A stretch of 19,779 nucleotides of DNA from DASZCR01 sp964246705 (GTDB lineage Bacteria > Acidobacteriota > Blastocatellia > Pyrinomonadales > Pyrinomonadaceae). Shown one piece after another: positions 15,498-19,779 of the stretch. The DNA is taken from NCBI GenBank assembly GCA_964246705.1, contig CAXTRQ010000116.1:1-19779 (forward strand). Reading direction: 5' to 3'. The position numbers were made by a program, and so were the translations under genes. Under the pieces are notes generated by a model that saw nothing but the letters and a program-made list of their open reading frames with translations, made no database searches and was not told where the DNA came from. How positions within the stretch are numbered: position 1 is the first letter of the stretch; every line of letters starts with the position of its first letter.

Positions 15498-15536
15498 AGC
15501 CCCGAAGGAGCTAAAACATGTCGCACCGCCGGGGCT
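15498..15536 (+). terminator. Possible terminator between ada and the beta-lactamase gene
   Basis: AGCCCCG (15498-15504) pairs perfectly with CGGGGCT (15530-15536) across a 25-nt loop, followed on the plus strand by GTTTCAACTCTTCCTT, a loose T-rich tail. It sits in the 79-nt gap between two converging genes and could serve ada. The large loop makes it a weak candidate. Confidence 0.4.
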
Positions 15537-15555
15537 GTTTCAACTCTTCCTTGCT

Positions 15556-16659
15556 CTATTCCCGGCACAACATAAAGTTGTCATAGATTGTGCGCGCAAT
15601 CTCGGCAATCGCACGCTCACGTTCGGGTACGTCTTTCGTTGAAGCCTTGATGAGTATTGCAATCGCGATGTGACCGGCCTTATCAGGCAGCTTGATGAGG
15701 CCGACATCGTTGGTCGTGCCCGCAGACCCCCATGTGCCTGTCTTGTGCGCGACCGGGGTGCGGGGCGGAAGCAGTCCTTTCAAGCGGGCTTCGCCGGTGG
15801 TTGTTGTCGTCATTAGCTGTAGCAAGAGATGGCTGCTGGGCAGAGAGAGAGCTTCGCCCTTGTGCACGCGCAGGAGCAGTTCGACCATTGCATCCGGCGT
15901 CGCGGTATCGCGCGGGTCGTTCAGAAATTTTTCCGTGATGGCTTTGCTGTCCGCCCCGGCGTTTTGTGCGAATATTTTGTCGAAGAGTTCGAGCGACCAT
16001 TCGCTTTCGGGCGGCAACTCATAGACGCCGTTCAATGCTGCCGCCAACTCGGTTTCCGTCCTGTTCACGTCAATGTCCTCGATGCCCAACTGACGCATTC
16101 TGGCTGTGACGGCTGACGCTCCTCCGGCGATACGCAGCAGCGTGTCGCTCGCCGTGTTATCGCTCTGCCCGACCATCAGTTCGAGAAGTCTTTTGACGGT
16201 CAACGTCAGAGCGGTATTGTTGGCGAACTCGACGAGAGGGCTGTGGCCGGGACGAAAGTCGTGCGGGTTGAGCAATACTGTGTCGCCGAGCCGCACCTCC
16301 CCGCGATCTACTCTGTGAAGGAGTTGCAGTGCGATGGGAAACTTGTAAGAGCTTGCCATCGGAAAACGCATCCCGCTGTTGAACGACACATGCCTTCCCG
16401 TTTCGACGTGAATCGCAGAGACGCCGACGATACCGCCGGAGAGATCAGCCAGTCTCTTAATGGCCTGCTCCACAGGGGTCGCAGTTTGACCGTTGACCGC
16501 TTGGCCTTTGAACACATCTTTCGCCCTGCCTGTCCGCGTGCGCTCGTCGCATTTCGCCATCGTCGTCTGGAGCAGAACAGCGGCGCACAGACAGGCCGCC
16601 GCGCCCGCCCAAGCTCCCGACCTCAATCTTCTCGCGCCGTTTTTTCGGACTGTCGTCAT
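15556..16659 (-). CDS. Class A beta-lactamase, subclass A2-like
   Basis: A 367-aa periplasmic serine beta-lactamase that hydrolyses beta-lactam antibiotics. An N-terminal signal peptide (basic start, hydrophobic core WAGAAACLCAAVLLQTTMA) is followed by a linker. The catalytic motifs are complete: SSYK at 103-106 (nucleophile Ser and general-base Lys), SDN at 166-168, the omega-loop Glu202 in RTETEL, and KTGT at 306-309. The omega loop reads ETELA, so the usual Asn at position 170 (Ambler) is Ala; PER-like enzymes also lack that Asn. The flanking NDVGLIKLPDKAGHIAIAILIK strand is typical of the PER/CfxA-like A2 branch. Start at the ATG at 16659, after GGAG and GGAGA; the frame continues to a GTG at 16695 but that adds nothing signal-like. 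Downstream of blaI and the M56 receptor on the same strand, so probably induced by them. No lipoprotein box is present. Confidence 0.93.
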   Translation of the reverse strand: MTTVRKNGARRLRSGAWAGAAACLCAAVLLQTTMAKCDERTRTGRAKDVFKGQAVNGQTATPVEQAIKRLADLSGGIVGVSAIHVETGRHVSFNSGMRFPMASSYKFPIALQLLHRVDRGEVRLGDTVLLNPHDFRPGHSPLVEFANNTALTLTVKRLLELMVGQSDNTASDTLLRIAGGASAVTARMRQLGIEDIDVNRTETELAAALNGVYELPPESEWSLELFDKIFAQNAGADSKAITEKFLNDPRDTATPDAMVELLLRVHKGEALSLPSSHLLLQLMTTTTTGEARLKGLLPPRTPVAHKTGTWGSAGTTNDVGLIKLPDKAGHIAIAILIKASTKDVPERERAIAEIARTIYDNFMLCRE

Positions 16660-16753
16660 TCTCCACACTCCCTTTCTCTTTTCAGATGGGCACACCTCGA
16701 CGCCCCCAAATCGCGGACGCGCGCTTGGCTGCTATGCTCTCTCGTGTTGGCTG

Positions 16754-16783
16754 ATTAAACTTTGTCTGCGATTAGGCTCTCAA
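16754..16783 (-). promoter_or_regulatory. Possible separate promoter for the beta-lactamase gene
   Basis: On the minus strand TTGAGA (16778-16783) and TTTAAT (16754-16759) are each 5 of 6 matches to consensus, with an 18-bp spacer. Transcription would start near 16747 and give a leader of about 88 nt. Unlike the blaI promoter, no ACGAAA inverted repeat overlaps it. Confidence 0.45.
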
Positions 16784-16791
16784 GTTACGTC

Positions 16792-18849
16792 TTACGGGCG
16801 ATTGCCGAGCGATTGATAAATCATTCCGGCAATCCCGGCAGCCGCCGACCCGTTCTCTTCCTGTCCGCGCGTGAGCACGACGACGACCCAGTGCGGATCG
16901 GCGATTGGCGCGTAGCTCGCAAAGATGCCCGTGCTCATCTCTTGAGCCGAAATCGAGCCGGTCTTACCGGCGACTTGCACTCGTGCGTTCTTCGCCCCAT
17001 TGCCTGTGCCACGCTCGACCGATGCGATCATTCCGTTGACGAGTTGATCGAGAACATCACGTGGGATGTTGAGTTGGCCGCGAACTTCCGGCGGCGTCTG
17101 ATTGGCATTCTGCTCGGCGCGCGGCACGCGCGGGACGAAGAGCTTTCCGCCGTTAGCGACCGCCGCGACGAGAGTTGCCAACTGAATCGGCGTCACCTCG
17201 ACCCCTTCACCGTATGCGCCGAGACGACCCGCGTTGACGCCCGCTCTCGGTGTCGGCAGGCGTCCACTGCTCTCACCAGCATAGTTGATGCCCGTCAACT
17301 CTCCGAGGCCGAGTTGGCGTGCATAATTAATGATTCTCTCCGCCCCGACACGCTCGCCCAATGCACGGAAGTAAGGGTTATTGGAAAGCGCCAGAGCGTC
17401 CGTGAAGTTTAGCCGCTCAGGCCGGTCTGTGACCTTCACCTTCAATGCCGGGTCAATAATTTTTTCACCGATGCCAGCCAAACCCGTCACCAACTTCATT
17501 GTCGAGGCAGGAGTCCAGCCGCGCCTGAGCGCCCACTCCTGATTAACAATCGTGTAGATGCGCCCATCGCGCGCGTCCATCACGACGATTGTGCCTGCGC
17601 GCCCGCCCAGCGCATCGAGGGCTGCGCGGCGCACCTCCATGTCCTCGCCTTCCATATCGTCGAGAGCGATGAGCGACGCTACGTCCTTGTGTAGAGGCGT
17701 CGCGCTTTCCGAACTTTTTGGCGCGTCGCTCCGGCTACCGGCGCGCGTCTGCTCGTTGGTGCGAGCGGCGAGTCGAGGTTTTTGCGAGAGGGCAATGCGC
17801 GCACCTGCGAGGGTCATCACAAAAGCAACGAGGATAACGAGACCGACGAGCAGTGACGACGCTCTCCGCGAGGGCTGTGAGTTTTCGACAAGCCTCAGAA
17901 TGCGACCGCGCAAGTTTCCTCCGTCGGCGGCGACCGTCAACTGTGGTGGTGGCGACTTTCTCAATCGCTCCACTCTCGTCAACGCACGCGCGTAGAGCAA
18001 CGCGTCACCACACACGGCGACGGCCATATCGTCGCAGGCGTGCTCGCGCTCGATGCGAACTTGTCTCGAAACCCACCAGACGGCAGGATGATAGAAAAGC
18101 AGTGTCTCCGTAATTGTTTGAAGCAGGTTAAAGATGTAGTCGTGTCGCCTGATGTGCGCGAGTTCGTGCGCGAGGATGACTTCGAGTTGACGTAGCGTGA
18201 GTCCGGTCAGCGCGCTCGCCGGGAGCAGTATCACCGGACGCAGACAGCCGATGGCCGTCGGCACTTGCACGAGCGTAGATTCCAGCAGGCGCACAGGTCT
18301 CGTCACACGAAGCGCCCCGGAAAGTTCCCTGAGTTTCTCATGCCAGTGTCCCGCAACCGGGATTGCATACCTCTTGAGGCGTTGCGCGTACATCAAGCCG
18401 CCGAGCATGCGCGCCGTCAGAACAAACACGCCCGCCACCCACAGCAGCGTCAACCATGGCAGCAGGCTTTCAACCTGTTCTCCGAGCAGATGTCGGCGGG
18501 GCAACAATTCGGCCTTTGATGCGCCACCTGCGAGCCGTTCAGGCACAGCGTCAATCGAACCAATCGAAGGCTTTACATCCTCGCGCCTCTGAGCGGGCAA
18601 TGAAGTTTCGTCTACTTCAGCCCAGCGTAGAGAGTCGCTGATTTTCCAGAAAGTTGCTGCCGGGAAGACGACCATCAAGATGAGCGCCGAGCAGGCCGCG
18701 AGGTAACGGAGATTGGAACTGCGCCCCTTCAAAAGTGTGCGCGCGACGGCGAGCAAGGCCGCCACCACGCATCCCTGCCAGAGAAAATGGAGCAGCGTCC
18801 ATCCGATGGCGTGCCCGACGGGCTGCATCAGCATTTCGGAGAATCTCAT
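16792..18849 (-). CDS. BlaR1-type M56 membrane metalloprotease fused to a penicillin-binding transpeptidase domain
   Basis: A 685-aa transmembrane beta-lactam sensor. Membrane helices lie at about 13-38, 48-68, 128-150 and 332-352. Between the last two is the cytoplasmic M56 zinc protease with HELAH at 228-232 and the EREHACDD segment at 267-274. After the fourth helix and a Ser/Thr-rich linker comes an extracytoplasmic penicillin-binding domain (about 415-683) with STMK at 449-452, SNN at 489-491 and KTG at 629-631. Segments such as TGINYAGESSGRLP and VTPIQLATLVAAVANGG resemble class B PBPs more than the class D-like sensor of staphylococcal BlaR1. Expected mode: acylation outside triggers the protease inside to inactivate BlaI. 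The ATG overlaps the blaI TGA as ATGA, giving coupled translation. A beta-lactamase gene follows after 132 nt. Confidence 0.92.
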   Translation of the reverse strand: MRFSEMLMQPVGHAIGWTLLHFLWQGCVVAALLAVARTLLKGRSSNLRYLAACSALILMVVFPAATFWKISDSLRWAEVDETSLPAQRREDVKPSIGSIDAVPERLAGGASKAELLPRRHLLGEQVESLLPWLTLLWVAGVFVLTARMLGGLMYAQRLKRYAIPVAGHWHEKLRELSGALRVTRPVRLLESTLVQVPTAIGCLRPVILLPASALTGLTLRQLEVILAHELAHIRRHDYIFNLLQTITETLLFYHPAVWWVSRQVRIEREHACDDMAVAVCGDALLYARALTRVERLRKSPPPQLTVAADGGNLRGRILRLVENSQPSRRASSLLVGLVILVAFVMTLAGARIALSQKPRLAARTNEQTRAGSRSDAPKSSESATPLHKDVASLIALDDMEGEDMEVRRAALDALGGRAGTIVVMDARDGRIYTIVNQEWALRRGWTPASTMKLVTGLAGIGEKIIDPALKVKVTDRPERLNFTDALALSNNPYFRALGERVGAERIINYARQLGLGELTGINYAGESSGRLPTPRAGVNAGRLGAYGEGVEVTPIQLATLVAAVANGGKLFVPRVPRAEQNANQTPPEVRGQLNIPRDVLDQLVNGMIASVERGTGNGAKNARVQVAGKTGSISAQEMSTGIFASYAPIADPHWVVVVLTRGQEENGSAAAGIAGMIYQSLGNRP

Positions 18850-19250
18850 TTCGCGTCTCCTTCGAGCCTGTCCAGCAATTGCTCGATTTCCGCCAGCCCT
18901 TCTTCCGACGCCGCTTTCGTGGAAAGCGCCTGCATCACGAGTTGCTTGGCCGACCCGCCGAAAGCCCTGTCGAGCAGATCACTGATGAGTTGTCTCTGCG
19001 TCTGCTCCTGCGAGAGGCGTGCGCGATAGACCTGCGGTCTCTGCGAATCGTCTCTTTCGACCAGACCTTTCTCGGTCATAATTTGCAGCATCTTCAACAC
19101 CGTCGTGTAACCGGCTTCGTTCTGACGGCTGTCGTTGAACCGTTTGAGCACTTCGCGGACAGTTCCCGCGCCGTGTGCCCAGAGCACTTGCAGGATGGCT
19201 AGTTCCAGATCGGTCGGTCTGGACGGGGTTTTCTCTCTTTCTCTGCGCAT
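18846..19250 (-). CDS. blaI: BlaI/MecI-family transcriptional repressor
   Basis: A 134-aa winged-helix repressor of beta-lactam resistance genes. The N-terminal DNA-binding domain opens with TDLELAILQVLWAHGAGTVREVL and holds the recognition segment GYTTVLKMLQIMTEKGLVERD. The C-terminal dimerisation helices contain DRAFGGSAKQLVMQAL, close to the family pattern. Length matches BlaI/MecI (about 120-135 aa). I start at the ATG at 19250 because GGAGGG lies just upstream; an ATG four codons earlier (19262) lacks a ribosome site and would lie over that sequence. The stop overlaps the start of the M56 receptor gene as ATGA. Its own promoter carries two inverted repeats, so autorepression is very likely. 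The protein should dimerise on those sites and be inactivated when the receptor is triggered. Confidence 0.95.
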   Translation of the reverse strand: MRREREKTPSRPTDLELAILQVLWAHGAGTVREVLKRFNDSRQNEAGYTTVLKMLQIMTEKGLVERDDSQRPQVYRARLSQEQTQRQLISDLLDRAFGGSAKQLVMQALSTKAASEEGLAEIEQLLDRLEGDAK

Positions 19251-19276
19251 AAGTCCCTCCATTGCGGACAGGACGC

Positions 19277-19306
19277 ATTATTGACGAAAGTCTTCGTCAA
19301 TGTCAA
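19277..19306 (-). promoter_or_regulatory. Promoter of the blaI operon
   Basis: On the minus strand TTGACA (19301-19306) is a perfect -35 hexamer and AATAAT (19277-19282) a -10 with 5 of 6 matches, separated by 18 bp. Transcription should start near 19270, about 20 nt before the blaI ATG. The spacer is filled by an inverted repeat, so a bound repressor would exclude RNA polymerase. Confidence 0.75.
19280..19301. promoter_or_regulatory. Operator 1, probable BlaI binding site
   Basis: ATTGACGAA (19280-19288) and TTCGTCAAT (19293-19301) form a perfect 9-bp inverted repeat with a 4-bp centre. It lies between and over the edges of the -35 and -10 hexamers. Assignment to BlaI is from position in front of blaI and its dyad form. 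Confidence 0.75.
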
Positions 19307-19319
19307 CGAAATTTTTCGT
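19306..19319. promoter_or_regulatory. Operator 2, probable BlaI binding site
   Basis: ACGAAA (19306-19311) and TTTCGT (19314-19319) form a perfect 6-bp inverted repeat with a 2-bp centre. It shares the ACGAA core with operator 1, and its centre is 22 bp, about two helical turns, from the centre of operator 1, so two dimers could bind on one face of the DNA. Confidence 0.65.
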
Positions 19320-19660
19320 CATTCGCCTCGTTTGTCCGTGGAGCACTCGGACTATTCCTTAAAGGACACTTGAGTTACAGCCTTATGGGTGCGCTTTCAG
19401 CTTGCAACTTAAGCACTTATTGGTGCATCATAGTACGCGGTTACTCCTTCTCTCTAGCATCAACGGTGATGCGCCCACGCTTGATGGTCTTTCGCGACGG
19501 CGTTATGGATAGTTCGAGAGCAGGCAGATTTCAACTTTAGAAGCCGCTCCCTTGAAGAGCACCCGAACGCGAGACTTCGCTGCCTACCGTTACATCGAAG
19601 CCACTTTGATTCGCAGCTTCTCTCAGATACTCCTTAAAGCAACAGGAGAAGGTACAAACT
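19320..19660. other. Intergenic region upstream of the RRM gene
   Basis: About 340 nt with no gene I can support. It contains one small perfect hairpin, GCATCA-ACGG-TGATGC (19457-19472). Candidate promoters for the RRM gene, such as TTGCAA with CATCAT at 18-bp spacing near 19400-19430, match consensus too poorly to call. The plus-strand open frame at 19262-19540 runs over the blaI operators and promoter and is not supported. A long leader for the RRM gene is possible, as RNA-binding proteins of this kind are often regulated through their 5' UTR. Confidence 0.4.
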
Positions 19661-19779
19661 ATGTCTATGAAACTTTACGTCGGTAATCTCGCTTTCCAGA
19701 CTTCGAGCGACGATTTGCAGCAATTGTTCGCGCAGGCGGGCACGGTCGAGTCAGCTTCAGTCGTTGAAGATCGCGAAAC
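19661..19779 (+). CDS. RRM-domain RNA-binding protein, 5' end only
   Basis: The first 39 codons of an RNA recognition motif protein, cut by the right edge. The sequence opens MSMKLYVGNLAFQTSSDDLQ: LYVGNL is the RNP2 motif, followed by the first RRM helix (SSDDLQQLFAQAG) and strand 2 (VESASVVED). Small single-RRM proteins of about 80-120 aa with this opening are common in Acidobacteriota, Cyanobacteria and others and are thought to bind RNA in the cytoplasm, sometimes in cold response. GGAG and AAGG lie 13 and 8 nt before the ATG at 19661. It is divergent from blaI and probably unrelated to it. RNP1 and the C-terminus are outside the window. Confidence 0.92.
   Translation, partial: MSMKLYVGNLAFQTSSDDLQQLFAQAGTVESASVVEDRE

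Noticed and set aside
16520..16659. A lipoprotein signal for the beta-lactamase (Cys after TTMAK)
   Set aside because: Lys directly before Cys does not fit a lipobox; an ordinary Sec signal peptide explains the sequence better.
19262..19540. A 92-codon plus-strand frame before the RRM gene
   Set aside because: It runs through the blaI promoter and operators, has no ribosome site, and shows no domain.

Overview
The window looks like chromosomal DNA from a free-living, GC-rich, diderm-type bacterium. I lean towards Acidobacteriota, probably a Blastocatellia-like lineage. The reasons are a secreted subtilisin with Calx-beta and DUF4214 domains and short hexapeptide repeats, very long PilX-like minor pilins, and a BlaI/M56-receptor/class A beta-lactamase cluster. 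This assignment rests on gene style only; there is no rRNA marker here. I see no tRNA, rRNA, CRISPR array, transposase or phage gene.

Layout: (1) 1-4843, all on the minus strand: a possible 71-codon ORF, an integral-membrane HD-GYP/GAF/GGDEF protein, a DUF4081-like GNAT acetyltransferase, then the type IV pilus retraction ATPase PilT, which runs off the left edge. The first three overlap at their ends (ATGA and 8 nt), so they look translationally coupled. (2) 5237-8662, plus strand: a 1141-aa secreted S8 protease containing seven perfect tandem GLILAD repeats. (3) 8757-14093, plus strand: a four-gene minor pilin operon (GspH/FimT-like, PilV-like, PilW-like, PilX-like) behind a consensus sigma70-type promoter and a leader of about 120 nt. 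It ends at a long hairpin whose loop holds a suspicious run of 20 G. (4) 14367-15476, plus strand: a complete two-domain Ada methyl-DNA repair protein and regulator. (5) 15556-19250, minus strand: blaI, then an M56/BlaR1-type receptor whose C-terminus is a penicillin-binding transpeptidase domain, then a class A beta-lactamase. The blaI promoter carries two inverted repeats centred 22 bp apart, one of them filling the -35/-10 spacer. (6) 19661 to the right edge, plus strand: the start of an RRM RNA-binding protein, divergent from blaI.

How the parts fit: regions 1 and 3 both concern type IV pili. The HD-GYP protein should lower c-di-GMP, a signal that commonly controls pilus function, and PilT powers retraction. 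Region 5 reads as a self-contained beta-lactam sensing and resistance circuit. A beta-lactam would acylate the periplasmic PBP-like domain of the receptor, the M56 protease would inactivate BlaI, and the promoter would open. A possible second, operator-free promoter lies in front of the beta-lactamase gene. Calls are from reading the sequence only; no database search was run.
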